64,000 bases of DNA, taken from Actinomadura_E scrupuli (GTDB taxonomy: Bacteria; Actinomycetota; Actinomycetes; Streptosporangiales; Streptosporangiaceae). Under the pieces are notes generated by a model. It searched no databases, was not told the DNA's origin, and saw nothing but the letters and a program-made list of their open reading frames with translations. The stretch is from assembly GCF_050971785.1 (NCBI RefSeq), contig NZ_JBPCCU010000004.1, positions 663,218 to 727,217 on the forward strand, in the 5' to 3' direction. Every line of letters starts with the position of its first letter. The stretch's first letter is position 1. Shown one piece after another: positions 8,199 through 18,746 of the stretch. A program made the position numbers and the translations under genes.

Positions 8199-11100
8199 CC
8201 TCGCCGCTGCAGCCGATCCTCGCCGGCCTGCTCGACGCGTTCGAGCCGCTGGAGCGCGCCCTGCACGACGGCGTCGCGTTCGGCCTGCTGGCGCGTGGCG
8301 TCGGCTGGGACAAGACGATCGAGGACGCCGTGCTCACCCAGGGCTCGCTCGGCGAGGTGGGCGAGGCGGCATCGGCGCTGCTCGCCTCCGGCCGCAGGCT
8401 GCTCGGCGAGCTCGGCGACGACCAGGACGGCACCGTGCTCCTGCGGCTCCTGGACGTGCTGGCCGACACCCGTGACCTGGTCGACGGGCTGCGCGACCTG
8501 GAGCTCGCCGGCCTGCCGGACGCGCTGGCCGACCCGCGGTTCTGGGCGGCGCTGGCCCTCGACCTGCCGGAGTACCTGTTCGTCCGCTACCTGGAACGTC
8601 ACCACGGTGTGCTGTTCGCCCTGCTGCTCGCGGCCGGCGTGATCGAGGAGGACCTGGCCGGGTCTCCGGTCCCCGAGCCCGGCCGGATCCCCAGCCTGCG
8701 GCGGAGGCTGGTCTGGGACCGGCTGGGCTCCCTCGTCGCCGACCCGGCCGGTCACGTCGCCGGCCTGTACCACTGGGACGACGGCGAGCCGTTCGCGCAC
8801 GCCGCCGCGCTGGACGCCCTGGCCCGGATCGGCGCGGCCCTGGGGGTGGGCTACGAGCGTCTCGCGGTGCGTCCCAAGCTGGTCGACGACCACTACGGCG
8901 GCACACCGGCCGGCGCCCGGGAGCTCGCACTGCCGGTGCTCAAGGGCGTCACCGAGACGGGCTTCGCCGAGCTGGGCGTGGTGCTCGCCCCGGTGCCGCG
9001 GACCCCCGGCGGCGCCGTCGACAGCCTCTTCGTCGGCAACCTCACCTGGGGCACCGTCACCGCGAGCGCCCCGCTCCGGCCGGGATGGACGGTCACCGTG
9101 ACCGGCACGGCGGACGCCACCGGCACCGTCGGGATGCGGCTGTCACCGGGATCGGCCGCACTCGTCGCCGAGGGCGTCGACCAGCGCTACGAGATCGCGG
9201 TCGAGGGCACCCCCGCCGAGCCCTGGCACCTGATCGGCACGGCCGGAGCGACCCGGCTCGACGCCAACGGGCTCCGGCTCGTACTGGCCTTCGAGGTGAC
9301 CGACGAGCCGGAGGTCGTCGTCGAGGTCGGTTCGCTGCCGGGACCCGGGCGCGGCGGCCTCACCCTCACCGTCCAGCCGGGGGACGCCGACTCGTTCCTG
9401 GGCGCGCTCCTCGGCTCACCGCTGCCGGTGGACGCCGATCTCACCCTCCGCTGGTCCTCGCGCACCGGGGTGAGCCTGAGCGGAGGCGGCCTGTACGTCA
9501 CCGTGCCCCTGGACAAGACCATCGGACCACTGACCGTCTACTCGCTCGGCATCGGTGTCACCACGGCGGACGGCGCGGTGACGGTCCCCGTCGGGGCCTC
9601 GCTCGGGCTCGCACTCGGCCCGTTCTCGGTGCGGGTGGAGGACGTCGGCCTGAGCCTCAAGGCCGTTCCGGGCGCCGACGACGCCCGCGTCCCCGGTCTC
9701 GGCCTGGACATCGCCTTCAAGCCGCCGACCGGGGTGGGCTTCGAGCTCGACCTCGGGGACGCCGGCCATGGCGGCGGGTTCGTCGCGTACGACCCCGTTC
9801 TGCGCCGCTACTCCGGCGCGCTGGCGCTGGAGCTCGTGACCGTCGGGCTCGGCGCGATCGTCGTGATCGACACGCGGCTCCCCGGCGACCCCGCCGGCTG
9901 GGCGCTGTTCGGGAGCATCTTCGCCACCTTCCCCTCGCTGCCGCTGGGCTTCGGGTTCTTCCTCTCCGGCGTCGGCGGGCTGGTGTGCCTGAACCGCACC
10001 CTGGACGCGGACGCGCTGGCCTCGGGTCTCAAGAGCGGCGCCATCGACGCGATCCTGTTTCCCGACGACCCGCTCGCCGACGCGCCGTTGATCATCTCGC
10101 AGCTCGACGCGTGGTTCCCGCCCGCCGAGGGCGGCTCGGTGTTCGGCGTCGCGGCCAAGATCACCTGGGGCGCGCCCGTGCCGATCGTCACGGGCCTGCT
10201 CGGCGTCGCGCTGGTCCTGCCCGACCTGGAGATCGCGGTGATGGGCGGCGTCGTGATGCTGCTCCCCTCCGAGGAGGAGGTCCTGCTCGAGCTGCACATG
10301 GACTCGCTCGGTGTCATCGACCTACCCGGCCGGACGGCGATGGTGGAGGCGAGCCTGTACGACTCGGCGCTGCTGAGCACGATCCACCTCTCGGGAGACA
10401 TGGCGTTCTACCTCAGCCTCGGCGCCGGCCCGTACTTCCTGCTCGCCGTCGGCGGCCACCACCCGGCCTTCGATCCGCCCTGCGGCCTCCCCGCCGCCGT
10501 GCTCGCGCTCGACCGGATGCGGGCCGAGATCGCCATCAGCGACGAGGTGTCCTTCACCCTCGAGGCCTACGTGGCGGTCACGGCCAACACGCTGCAGTTC
10601 GGGGCGCTGGCGGCGCTCGAGGCGAGCGCCGAGTACCTCCTGACCACCTACACGGCGCGGGGCAGCGTCGGCTTCGACGTGCTGCTGGTCTTCTCGCCGT
10701 TCTCGTTCTCGGCCGCCTTCCAGCTCGGCGTCAGCGTCACGGCCGGCGACAAGGAGCTGCTGGCGGTCGACCTCGCCGCCCGGCTGGACGGACCGGACCC
10801 GTGGTACGCCGGCGGCCACGCGCGCTTCGAGTTCCTCGGCATCGACGTCCGGTTCGACTTCGAGTTCGGCGGGCCCGCCCAGCCCGAGACGCCCGCCCGC
10901 GAGGACGTGTGCGGCCTCGTCGTCGCCGCGCTGGACGCGCCCGCCGCCTGGCACGCCGCCCAGCCTGCGTGGGCCGACACCACCCTGCTGGTGTTCGCGG
11001 CCGACCAGGCCGAGGATCCCGCGCAGCTGTGGGTACGGCCCGACGCCGAGCTCGAGGCCCGGCAGACGGTGGCGCCGCTCGACCGCGGTCTCGACCACTA

Positions 11101-11653
11101 CGGGTCGTTCGACATCGAGGGGCCCACGACGCTGACGGTGACCGGTGCCGGGATCGAGGGCGTCACCGAGGAGGGCGACTGGCTGGCGCTCTCCGACTGG
11201 TTCGCGCCCGCGCAGTACGACGACCTGACCCGCGCGGAGAAGCTGGCGGCGCCCTCGTACGAGGAGATGACCACGGGCGTGCGCTTCGGCGCCGGGGGCC
11301 TGGGCTTCGACGCCACCGAGGCGACGACCGTCGTGCCCGACTACGAGGTGCGCATCCTCGACGACGCCGGGACGCAGAAGGTCGCCGATCCGCCCGCCGG
11401 CGCACCGCTCGCGGTCGCGACCGCCGCGCTCGGGCTCGATCCGGCGCGGCCGCGGGCGGCGCCCACGGTGACCTCGGCGACCTTCGCCGTGGGGGCGCCC
11501 ACCTGGCAGATCTTCGACCCGGCCGCCGGCGCGACGGCCGGTTCCGCGCAGACCTACCGGGCCGCGCAACTGGCGCTGCGCGCCGCCCGCGGCGCCGATC
11601 CCGGCAGCGGGTTGTGCCTGGCCCCGACCCACGCCGCCGAGGCCGTGGCATGA
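8195..11653 (+). CDS. Cassette gene B: DUF6603-like giant beta-rich protein
   Basis: This 1152-aa protein starts at the ATG of an ATGA overlap with gene A, so translation is very likely coupled. About residues 1-270 are mainly helical (MTSPLQPILAGLLDAFEPLE onward). The rest is long runs of short alternating beta-strands with Gly turns, for example LPLGFGFFLSGVGGLVCLNR and VTGLLGVALVLPDLEIAVMG, which match my memory of DUF6603, a family without known function. The hydrophobic stretches alternate in polarity and look like strands, not membrane helices. There is no signal peptide. The last 250 residues form a separate, less repetitive domain. The family name is from recollection and should be confirmed with a profile search. 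Confidence 0.7.
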   Translation: MTSPLQPILAGLLDAFEPLERALHDGVAFGLLARGVGWDKTIEDAVLTQGSLGEVGEAASALLASGRRLLGELGDDQDGTVLLRLLDVLADTRDLVDGLRDLELAGLPDALADPRFWAALALDLPEYLFVRYLERHHGVLFALLLAAGVIEEDLAGSPVPEPGRIPSLRRRLVWDRLGSLVADPAGHVAGLYHWDDGEPFAHAAALDALARIGAALGVGYERLAVRPKLVDDHYGGTPAGARELALPVLKGVTETGFAELGVVLAPVPRTPGGAVDSLFVGNLTWGTVTASAPLRPGWTVTVTGTADATGTVGMRLSPGSAALVAEGVDQRYEIAVEGTPAEPWHLIGTAGATRLDANGLRLVLAFEVTDEPEVVVEVGSLPGPGRGGLTLTVQPGDADSFLGALLGSPLPVDADLTLRWSSRTGVSLSGGGLYVTVPLDKTIGPLTVYSLGIGVTTADGAVTVPVGASLGLALGPFSVRVEDVGLSLKAVPGADDARVPGLGLDIAFKPPTGVGFELDLGDAGHGGGFVAYDPVLRRYSGALALELVTVGLGAIVVIDTRLPGDPAGWALFGSIFATFPSLPLGFGFFLSGVGGLVCLNRTLDADALASGLKSGAIDAILFPDDPLADAPLIISQLDAWFPPAEGGSVFGVAAKITWGAPVPIVTGLLGVALVLPDLEIAVMGGVVMLLPSEEEVLLELHMDSLGVIDLPGRTAMVEASLYDSALLSTIHLSGDMAFYLSLGAGPYFLLAVGGHHPAFDPPCGLPAAVLALDRMRAEIAISDEVSFTLEAYVAVTANTLQFGALAALEASAEYLLTTYTARGSVGFDVLLVFSPFSFSAAFQLGVSVTAGDKELLAVDLAARLDGPDPWYAGGHARFEFLGIDVRFDFEFGGPAQPETPAREDVCGLVVAALDAPAAWHAAQPAWADTTLLVFAADQAEDPAQLWVRPDAELEARQTVAPLDRGLDHYGSFDIEGPTTLTVTGAGIEGVTEEGDWLALSDWFAPAQYDDLTRAEKLAAPSYEEMTTGVRFGAGGLGFDATEATTVVPDYEVRILDDAGTQKVADPPAGAPLAVATAALGLDPARPRAAPTVTSATFAVGAPTWQIFDPAAGATAGSAQTYRAAQLALRAARGADPGSGLCLAPTHAAEAVA

Positions 11654-14376
11654 GCGAGGCGCTGACCTTCCTGCCGTTCCTGCGGCGCGGCCTCGTCCAG
11701 GCGATCGGCGCGCTCGACGACACCGCGGGATCGCTGGCCGGTGGCCCCGGCCTCACGGCGTCGGTCGGCGTGGAGGGGCGCACCGCGGACATGACCGTCC
11801 GGCTGCTGGGGCCCGAGTCCGTCACCGCCGTTGCCGCGTCCCAGATCCTGCGGGCCGAGCCACGCCCCGACAGCACCGGTGTGGAGCCGAACTACTTCCC
11901 GTTCGTCGAGCTCGCCACCCCGGACCTGCCGTGGATGCTGACGCCGGCCCGTGCCTCCGCGGGCAGGCTCCGCCCGTGGCTGGTGCTCGTGGTCGTCCGC
12001 GAGCAGGAAGCGGTGTCGCTCTCCACACCGCCCGGCGCCGGGCTGCCGGTGTTGCGCACCCCGATCGCCGAGCTGCCGGACCTGGCCGAGTCATGGGCCT
12101 GGGCGCATGTCCAGTCGCTCGTGCCGCCGGACGAGATCGAGGCCGCTCTGCGCGACCGTACGGGCGAGGTCGTGGCCCGGCTGGTCTGCCCGCGCCGGCT
12201 GGCGCCCGGCTGCGGCTGGCTGGCGTGCGTGGTGCCGGCCTTCGCCGCCGGACGGCTGCGCGGCCTCGGCCGGGCGGTGGCGCGCGGCACGGTCCTCGAG
12301 CCGGCCTGGGTGCGGGGCGGCGAGGGGGAGATCGACCTCCCGGTCTACTACTCGTGGCGCTTCAGCACCGGGCCCGCGGGCGACTTCGAGGCACTGTGCC
12401 GCCGCCTGAAGCGCGACGGCGACGCCGCCGAGGTCGGACGGCACCCGATGGAGGTCGGCGACCCCGGCCTGATCTCGCCCGCGGCGGGCGACGTGCTGGT
12501 CGACATGCCAGGGGCGCTCGAGACCCCCGGCGCCGGGTCGCGCCCCTGGGACGCGACCTACCGCGCGACCTTCGCGAGAGAGATCACCGTGCTCCTGAAC
12601 GCCGCCGCCGCGCGCCCCACCGACGATCCCGACGACCCGGATCCGGTGGTCGCGCCGCCGTTCTACGGCTCCGGGCCGACCGGCGCCATGGAGGTGCCGG
12701 CCGCCGGATGGCTGCGGGAGGTCAACGACGGGCCGGTCGCGCGCGCCGCGGCGGGGCTGGGGGTGGCGGTCGTGCGGGCCGGCCAGGAGGCGCTGGTCGC
12801 GGCGGCCTGGGATCAGGCCGGCCAGCTGCGGGCCACGGCGACCGCGCTCAACCAGGCCCGGCTCGGTGCCGAGGTGGCGGAGAGCTGGCTGCGCCGGGCC
12901 GCCCGCCTGGACGACCCCGATCTGCTCCAGCTCTCCGCCCCGATGCACGCCTTCCTGCCCACCGGATCGACGACCGTCCGGGCGACCCTCGCCGCGAGCG
13001 CCGTGCCGGGCGGCCTCTTCTCCGCGGCCTACCTGCGCCAGACCAGGCCGGGCACCCCGCTGGCGCGCCGCTGGAGCGCCCCGGGCGCCACCGGCAGTGG
13101 CCGGCTCGCGGCCGACCATGCGGCGATCACGCTCGCGGCCACCAGCGCCCGGCCGCGTCCCGGCGACGTCGCGGCGATCCACTTCGCCGACCACGCCGGC
13201 CTGGACGGCGCGCAGGGCACCGATCCGGCGCTGACCGATGTCAGCGACCCCGAGCTGGCCGGAGAACCCAGCCAGACGCTGCGGGACGAGGTCACCTCCC
13301 TCCTGCGGCTGCCGCCCGGCCGCCTGCCCCCCAGGAGCCGCCCGCCCGCCCGGACCAGGCCACCCGTGGTGGTGAACCCGCCGAGCACCCCCGACGTGAG
13401 CGGAATGGCCGCGACCGTGCGGCGGGTGCTGGATCCGATGGGCGCGGTGCGCGCCGCCCTCGTCGTCCGCATCCCCGCGCTCGACGGCCGGCTCGGCGAC
13501 GGACCCGTCCCCACCGGCCTCGCGCTGAGCCCGGTGTTCGAGGATCCGCTCTCGGACGATCTGACCAGGCTCGGGCCGGCCTGGATGCTGCCGGGCGCGG
13601 AGACGATCGCCCGTAACCGGGTACGGCTCGTGGCCGCCAACCCCCGCTTCATCGGGGCCTTCCTCGTCGGCGCCAACCACGAGCTGGAACGTGAGCTGCT
13701 GTGGCGGGGCTATCCGGTCGCGCCGGCGGCGACGTTCTTCCACCGCTTCTGGAACTACACCGACGACCCGTCGCGCATCGACATCGGGGAGCTGGCGGGC
13801 TGGGAGCGCGAGCTGTCGGTCCAGGAGAACATGGCCGGGGACACCGCGGGCGAGGCCGCCGTGGCGACAGTGATCGTCGTCCGCGGCGACCTCGTCCGGC
13901 GTTACCCCAGCGCCCACTACTTCCTCCAGGCGGCCGAGCTCGGCGACCACGGCCCCGTCCCGCGCGCGGACGCGGCGCCGGTCGAGCCCGTCTTCCTCGG
14001 CGCGCTGAGCCCGGACACGGTCTTCTTCGGCTTCGATCTCGAACCCCGCGTGGTGCGCGGCGACCGGCCGGCCGGCGACCCGGGCTACCTGGTGGCCATC
14101 GAGGAGCAGCCGGGCGCTCCCCGCCTGGGCCTTGACGTGGAGCGGGACCGGCACTTCAGCGAGCCGCCGGCGAGCTGGAACCAGCTGTCGTGGGGGCATC
14201 TGGTGGCGAGCCGGGAGGAGCTCGAAGAACTCACGCACGCCCGGGCCGACAGCGCGCGGCTGACGGCCATGGGCCCGCTCGAGGGCATCACGTGGGGGCG
14301 CAACTCCGCCCACCTCGCCCGTGCGTGCTGGCAGCGCCCCTTCCGCATGTACATCCACGCCGACACGCTCATCTAG
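11650..14376 (+). CDS. Cassette gene C: large protein of unknown function
   Basis: This 908-aa protein overlaps gene B by ATGA. The N-terminus MSEALTFLPFLRRGLVQAIG is followed by a region rich in PWLVLVVV-like strands. The middle (about 550-610) has a Pro/Arg-rich linker (PPGRLPPRSRPPARTRPP). The C-terminal third contains FLVGANHELERELLWRGYPV followed by an FFHRFWNY motif. I recall closely similar strings in unannotated large proteins from other bacteria, but no function. There is no signal peptide, membrane helix or recognisable catalytic motif. Gene D begins 8 bases after the stop, with its ribosome site TAGGAGG overlapping this stop codon. Treated as a real gene because of GC-biased coding, coupling and length. 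Confidence 0.7.
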   Translation: MSEALTFLPFLRRGLVQAIGALDDTAGSLAGGPGLTASVGVEGRTADMTVRLLGPESVTAVAASQILRAEPRPDSTGVEPNYFPFVELATPDLPWMLTPARASAGRLRPWLVLVVVREQEAVSLSTPPGAGLPVLRTPIAELPDLAESWAWAHVQSLVPPDEIEAALRDRTGEVVARLVCPRRLAPGCGWLACVVPAFAAGRLRGLGRAVARGTVLEPAWVRGGEGEIDLPVYYSWRFSTGPAGDFEALCRRLKRDGDAAEVGRHPMEVGDPGLISPAAGDVLVDMPGALETPGAGSRPWDATYRATFAREITVLLNAAAARPTDDPDDPDPVVAPPFYGSGPTGAMEVPAAGWLREVNDGPVARAAAGLGVAVVRAGQEALVAAAWDQAGQLRATATALNQARLGAEVAESWLRRAARLDDPDLLQLSAPMHAFLPTGSTTVRATLAASAVPGGLFSAAYLRQTRPGTPLARRWSAPGATGSGRLAADHAAITLAATSARPRPGDVAAIHFADHAGLDGAQGTDPALTDVSDPELAGEPSQTLRDEVTSLLRLPPGRLPPRSRPPARTRPPVVVNPPSTPDVSGMAATVRRVLDPMGAVRAALVVRIPALDGRLGDGPVPTGLALSPVFEDPLSDDLTRLGPAWMLPGAETIARNRVRLVAANPRFIGAFLVGANHELERELLWRGYPVAPAATFFHRFWNYTDDPSRIDIGELAGWERELSVQENMAGDTAGEAAVATVIVVRGDLVRRYPSAHYFLQAAELGDHGPVPRADAAPVEPVFLGALSPDTVFFGFDLEPRVVRGDRPAGDPGYLVAIEEQPGAPRLGLDVERDRHFSEPPASWNQLSWGHLVASREELEELTHARADSARLTAMGPLEGITWGRNSAHLARACWQRPFRMYIHADTLI

Positions 14377-14384
14377 GAGGCGCC

Positions 14385-17300
14385 GTGCCGCCGATCCCGC
14401 CGCTCGATCCGATGTCCACGTTCGCGGGGCTCGACGAGCGGCTGCCGCTGGCGCTGCTGCCCGTACGGCTTGAGACGCGCTTCTTCCTCGCCCACGATCC
14501 GCCCGAGCTGCGGGTGCGTGTCTTCCCGGACGCGATCCACGCCGACGGGCACCGCGACGCGCTGACGCGCTCGGAGCAGGAGGCCGGCCGGGCGTTCTGG
14601 CGCCGCACCTGGCGGGCGGCCGGGGACACCGCCGGCCGCGACGCGGCGTTCACGTGGCTGTGCGGGCGGCTCGGGCCGTGGCGGGCGGCCTGGGTGGCGA
14701 CCGCGCTGCGGCCGACCAACGCGGAGCACCCCGGCCAGGAGCCGCGGTTCCCCCCGGTCGAGCTGCTCGGCGCCGGTGCCCCCACCTGGGCACGGCTGCT
14801 GCCGGTGCGTTTCGCCGCGGTGCTGTACGCCCGCGAGCAGACCTACGGGCCGTACTGGAGCGCACCCGTACGGGAGGAGATCGCCCTCGCTCCCGGTGCG
14901 GCCGACACCGGTGACGGGCTGGACGGCAGGGCCTGGCTCAGCGCGCAGGGGCTCGCCTGGGCCCATGAGTTCGGCGAGGCGGAGAGCGCGGGGCTCGGCA
15001 TCCGCATCGATCTCTCCGCGTTCACGGCGCAGGAGCGGAGGGAGGGCTTCGAGGAGCTGGTCGTGTTCGGCGTACGGGCCGGTGACCAGCACGAGCAGGT
15101 CCGCGACCTGCTGCGCGCCCATCGCTACACCAGCGGACTGGACTTCATCCCGCAGGGCACGCCCACGAACACGACCGAGACGTCCGGGCCGGGTATGAGC
15201 CTGGACGCGCCCGATCTCGCCGCGCTGCGCGCCGCCGAGCTGGACGCCCGCCCGTCGACCGGGCGCCCGCGGGTGACCGAGGACGGGGACCTCTACCGCC
15301 GGCTCGCCGCCGACGCCGCGTCGATCGCCCTGGGGCTGGACGGCGCGAACCCGCTGGATCGGTCGGCGAACGCCCTGCTGGCCGACCTGCCGCACGCCTT
15401 GGCCATGAATCGCGCACTGTGGCCGGCGCTGGCGGGCCATTACCTCGACCACGTCCTGGAGGGGGTGCTCGGCGACGGCGACCGCAGCTGGCTGCGCGAG
15501 TGGAGCGTGCACTTCGCCCGTGGTGGCTGCCTGCTGCCCACGCTGCTCGTGGGCGCCCAGCCCTACGGCCTGCTGCCGGTCAGCCGCGTGGACCGGGCCG
15601 AGACCGGCCAGGCGCCGATGATCGAACGCGTCGAGCGCCTGCTCGCCGACGCCCGGTCGTCGTGGGACTTCGGTGCCGTCCCGCGGCTCGACCCGGACGC
15701 CTCCGACGTCGCCGAGGACGGGACCGTGGCCGCCGGCGACCTGGCCGCCCTGGCATCGCAGGTGATGGCGGCGGTCCCGCATCCGACCGCGTTGCACCTG
15801 CAGCCGGTCGAGGCGATGCGCGAGCACTACCAGGACGCCTGGTCCGCGCGGCTTCTCCTGCTCGGCCTGGCCTGCGGGATGTACCCCACCTCGACGACCG
15901 GGCAGCCCTATCCGGACTACCACGACAGCGAACTGTGGCCGTTGCTGGAGGATCTCCAGGACGGGCTCGGGGCGGCCACGGGCCCCGTCGGCCAGGTGAT
16001 CGCCCTCCAGACGTTCGTGAACGCGCTGCGATCGGGGGGCGGAACCGAGACCCAGCGCGCATACCGCGAGACCTGGGCCGACTTCGCCGACGACTCGCTG
16101 CGCTCCCTGGTCAACGAGCAGGCGGCGCGCGCCGACCCGCTGCTGCGCCTCCTGGCCGCCGACTCCGCCGTCACCGGCAAGATGGGCGAGGACGACGAAC
16201 CCAACGCCTTCTTCACCCTGCACCCCGAAGGCACGGCGCGCGACTGGACGCTCCCGCTGGTCTCGCCCGGCCGCACCGAGGACGACCTGGCCGAGCTGCG
16301 GCGCTGGCTCGGCGAGCTGGCCGCCGAGGCACCCGGCAGGTTCGGGGTGCCGGTCGATCACACGGTGCCGCGGCCGCTGCTGCGCACCCTCCTGCGCAGG
16401 AGCATCGAGCAGGCGGCCGACCCCGGCGATCAGGCGGTCGTGCTGGCCGGGCTCCAGGCGCTGTCGGCGCTGGCGGCGACGGCCGGCGATCCGGTCGGCG
16501 AGCTGGAGCGGCTCCTGCGCGAGACGCTCGGCGTGCACGGCTACCGCCTCGACGCCTGGTACTCCGCCGTGGCCGCATGGCGGCTCGAGAACAAGCGCAC
16601 CGCCACCCCGGTGGGCGTGCAGGTCGGCGCCTACGGTTTCGTGGAGGGCGTGAAGCCGCGCGCGGCGGCCCGCGCGTCCCAGGGCTACGTCCTGGCGCCC
16701 TCGCTCACCCACGCCACCACTGCGGCAGTCCTCCGGAGCGGCTGGGCCGCGTTCGGCGGCCAGGGCCGGAGCGGCGCGCTCGCCGTGGACCTCTCCTCGG
16801 ATCGGATGCGCCGCGCCCGCTGGCTCGCCGACGGCGTCCGCCAGGGCCAGGACCTCGGGCGGCTGCTCGGCGCGCGCCTCGAGCGCGGCCTGCACGACGC
16901 GACGCCCGGGCTCGACCACAGGACCGACGAGCTCCGCAGTCTGGCGCTCGCCGCGGCCGGAGACCAGTCGCCGCCGACCGCGATCGTCGACGGGCTGCTG
17001 CTGGCGCGGGCACGCCTGGCGCCCGAGGACATGTCCGAGGCGGAGGAGGCGGCCGCGGCGGCGCTCACCACGCTCCTCGCGGGCGCCGGCAGCGAGCGGC
17101 CGGGCCTGGAAGCCGTGCTCGACTCCCTGGCGGCCGACCTCGACGCCGTCGCCGATGCCGCCGTCGCCCAGACCGTGTTCTCGCTCGCGCAGGGAAACGT
17201 GGCCGAGAGCGCCGCGGCGCTCACCGCCGCCGGATCCGGCGACGCGACGTTCCCCGCGCTGCGGATCGCCGACACGCCCCGGCCCGCGCTGACGGTGACA

Positions 17301-18746
17301 CACCGGCTGCTGGCCTTCCTGGACCCGGGCGCGGGGAGCGGCTGGCCGGTCGCGGTCGCCGGCGGTCGGGCGCTCGCCGCGCCCGCGCTCGACGCCTGGC
17401 TGGCGCGCCTGCTCGGCAGCCCGTCCGGCTACCGCTTCGCGGTCCGCTTCACGCATCCCGACACCGGCGAACGCGTGCCCGGAGTGGTCCGGGCGACCCT
17501 CGCCGACGTCGGGCTCGCGGCCATCGACGCCGTCTTCCTCGCGCCGGTCGGGGAGCAGACCGGCCTGGGCCGCCTGGAGGCGGTGCTCGCGGCGTGGGGC
17601 GAGGGCCGCCGGCCGGCGGGCGTACCTGCCGCCGCCGTGGCCGTCGTGGAGCCGGGGACGGGCGAAGGCTCACTCGCCGATCTCGCCGTGGTCGCCCGAA
17701 CGTTGCGGCGGCTGGTCGCCGAGGCACGCGACCTCGACGGCCGCGACCTCGCGGCGCCGGGTACGACCGAGGTGCCCGCGGGCGTGCACGTGGCCGAGCT
17801 GGACGCCCGGGTGAAGGCCGTCCGCACCGCACTGGAGGCACACCGCGCCGGGCTGGCGGCGGCACTGCCGGCGGCGGCCGGGGAGCCGGCCCGGGGCGAC
17901 GTCCGGGCGGCCCTGCTGAGGTTCGGCGGCTTCGAGCTGCCCGCCGCCGTGCCCGCGCCGGGGTCCGCGGCGGACGACCTGGTCGCGCAGGGCGGCGCGG
18001 TGCTGACCGCGGTCGACACCCGGCTCACCGCGCTCGACGCCCGGATCACGGACGAGGCCGCAGGATGGGACGCCCTGGACGAGGTCGGCCGGACCGCGGC
18101 GCTGACCGGCCGCCTGCACCTCCTGGTCGGCCACGCGCTGCCCGTCGCACCGCACTTCACGCCGGCCGATTCCGCCGCGCTGGACGCCACCTTCGCCCGC
18201 CGGCGTCTCGCCGGGCGCGAGGCGGCCACCGGCTGGCTCGCGGCCGCGGGCCGCGTCGACCCCGGCGCCCGGCGGCTGCGCATCGCCGTCGACCTGACCG
18301 AGGCGGCGCGCAACGCGGTCGTTTTCGGCTTCAGCCTCGGACAGCTCCCCGACCACGAGGGCGAGGGCTGGGCGGCGCTCGAACGTCCGGCCGGCGACGC
18401 GCGCGGGCGGCTGTGCCTACTGGCCACCGGCACACGACCACCGTCCTTCGCGGGCCCGGTGGCCGGGCTCGTGGTCAGCACCTGGACCGAGGCGGTTCCC
18501 CGCCGCGGCCAGGACGCGGCCCTCGCCGTGCACTTCGACGCACCCTCGGCGCGCGCCCCGCAAGCCATCCTGCTGTGCGCCGCCGGGCCGGCAGGCGGTT
18601 TCGAGTTCGAGGTGGTACGCGACATGGTCAAACAGACCTTCGACCTGGCCCGCAGGCGGATGGTGGGGCCGGAGACGCTCTCCGGGCTCGGCCAGTTCCT
18701 CCCCGCCGCCTACCTCGCCGCCGACACGGCACCGGTGGAGTCATGA
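14385..18746 (+). CDS. Cassette gene D: very large helical protein of unknown function
   Basis: This 1453-aa protein is the largest in the window. The GTG at 14385 was chosen because TAGGAGG sits at 14374-14380. Near the N-terminus is LALLPVRLETRFF, followed by RVRVFPDAIHADGH, which read as a conserved family signature. Much of the centre and C-terminus is Ala/Leu/Arg/Glu-rich and predicted helical, for example the runs around 860-950 and 1125-1270. No export signal, transmembrane segment or known catalytic motif was found. Its stop overlaps the start of gene E as ATGA. I cannot name a function. Size and position suggest a structural or scaffold part of whatever the five genes build. Confidence 0.7.
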   Translation: MPPIPPLDPMSTFAGLDERLPLALLPVRLETRFFLAHDPPELRVRVFPDAIHADGHRDALTRSEQEAGRAFWRRTWRAAGDTAGRDAAFTWLCGRLGPWRAAWVATALRPTNAEHPGQEPRFPPVELLGAGAPTWARLLPVRFAAVLYAREQTYGPYWSAPVREEIALAPGAADTGDGLDGRAWLSAQGLAWAHEFGEAESAGLGIRIDLSAFTAQERREGFEELVVFGVRAGDQHEQVRDLLRAHRYTSGLDFIPQGTPTNTTETSGPGMSLDAPDLAALRAAELDARPSTGRPRVTEDGDLYRRLAADAASIALGLDGANPLDRSANALLADLPHALAMNRALWPALAGHYLDHVLEGVLGDGDRSWLREWSVHFARGGCLLPTLLVGAQPYGLLPVSRVDRAETGQAPMIERVERLLADARSSWDFGAVPRLDPDASDVAEDGTVAAGDLAALASQVMAAVPHPTALHLQPVEAMREHYQDAWSARLLLLGLACGMYPTSTTGQPYPDYHDSELWPLLEDLQDGLGAATGPVGQVIALQTFVNALRSGGGTETQRAYRETWADFADDSLRSLVNEQAARADPLLRLLAADSAVTGKMGEDDEPNAFFTLHPEGTARDWTLPLVSPGRTEDDLAELRRWLGELAAEAPGRFGVPVDHTVPRPLLRTLLRRSIEQAADPGDQAVVLAGLQALSALAATAGDPVGELERLLRETLGVHGYRLDAWYSAVAAWRLENKRTATPVGVQVGAYGFVEGVKPRAAARASQGYVLAPSLTHATTAAVLRSGWAAFGGQGRSGALAVDLSSDRMRRARWLADGVRQGQDLGRLLGARLERGLHDATPGLDHRTDELRSLALAAAGDQSPPTAIVDGLLLARARLAPEDMSEAEEAAAAALTTLLAGAGSERPGLEAVLDSLAADLDAVADAAVAQTVFSLAQGNVAESAAALTAAGSGDATFPALRIADTPRPALTVTHRLLAFLDPGAGSGWPVAVAGGRALAAPALDAWLARLLGSPSGYRFAVRFTHPDTGERVPGVVRATLADVGLAAIDAVFLAPVGEQTGLGRLEAVLAAWGEGRRPAGVPAAAVAVVEPGTGEGSLADLAVVARTLRRLVAEARDLDGRDLAAPGTTEVPAGVHVAELDARVKAVRTALEAHRAGLAAALPAAAGEPARGDVRAALLRFGGFELPAAVPAPGSAADDLVAQGGAVLTAVDTRLTALDARITDEAAGWDALDEVGRTAALTGRLHLLVGHALPVAPHFTPADSAALDATFARRRLAGREAATGWLAAAGRVDPGARRLRIAVDLTEAARNAVVFGFSLGQLPDHEGEGWAALERPAGDARGRLCLLATGTRPPSFAGPVAGLVVSTWTEAVPRRGQDAALAVHFDAPSARAPQAILLCAAGPAGGFEFEVVRDMVKQTFDLARRRMVGPETLSGLGQFLPAAYLAADTAPVES

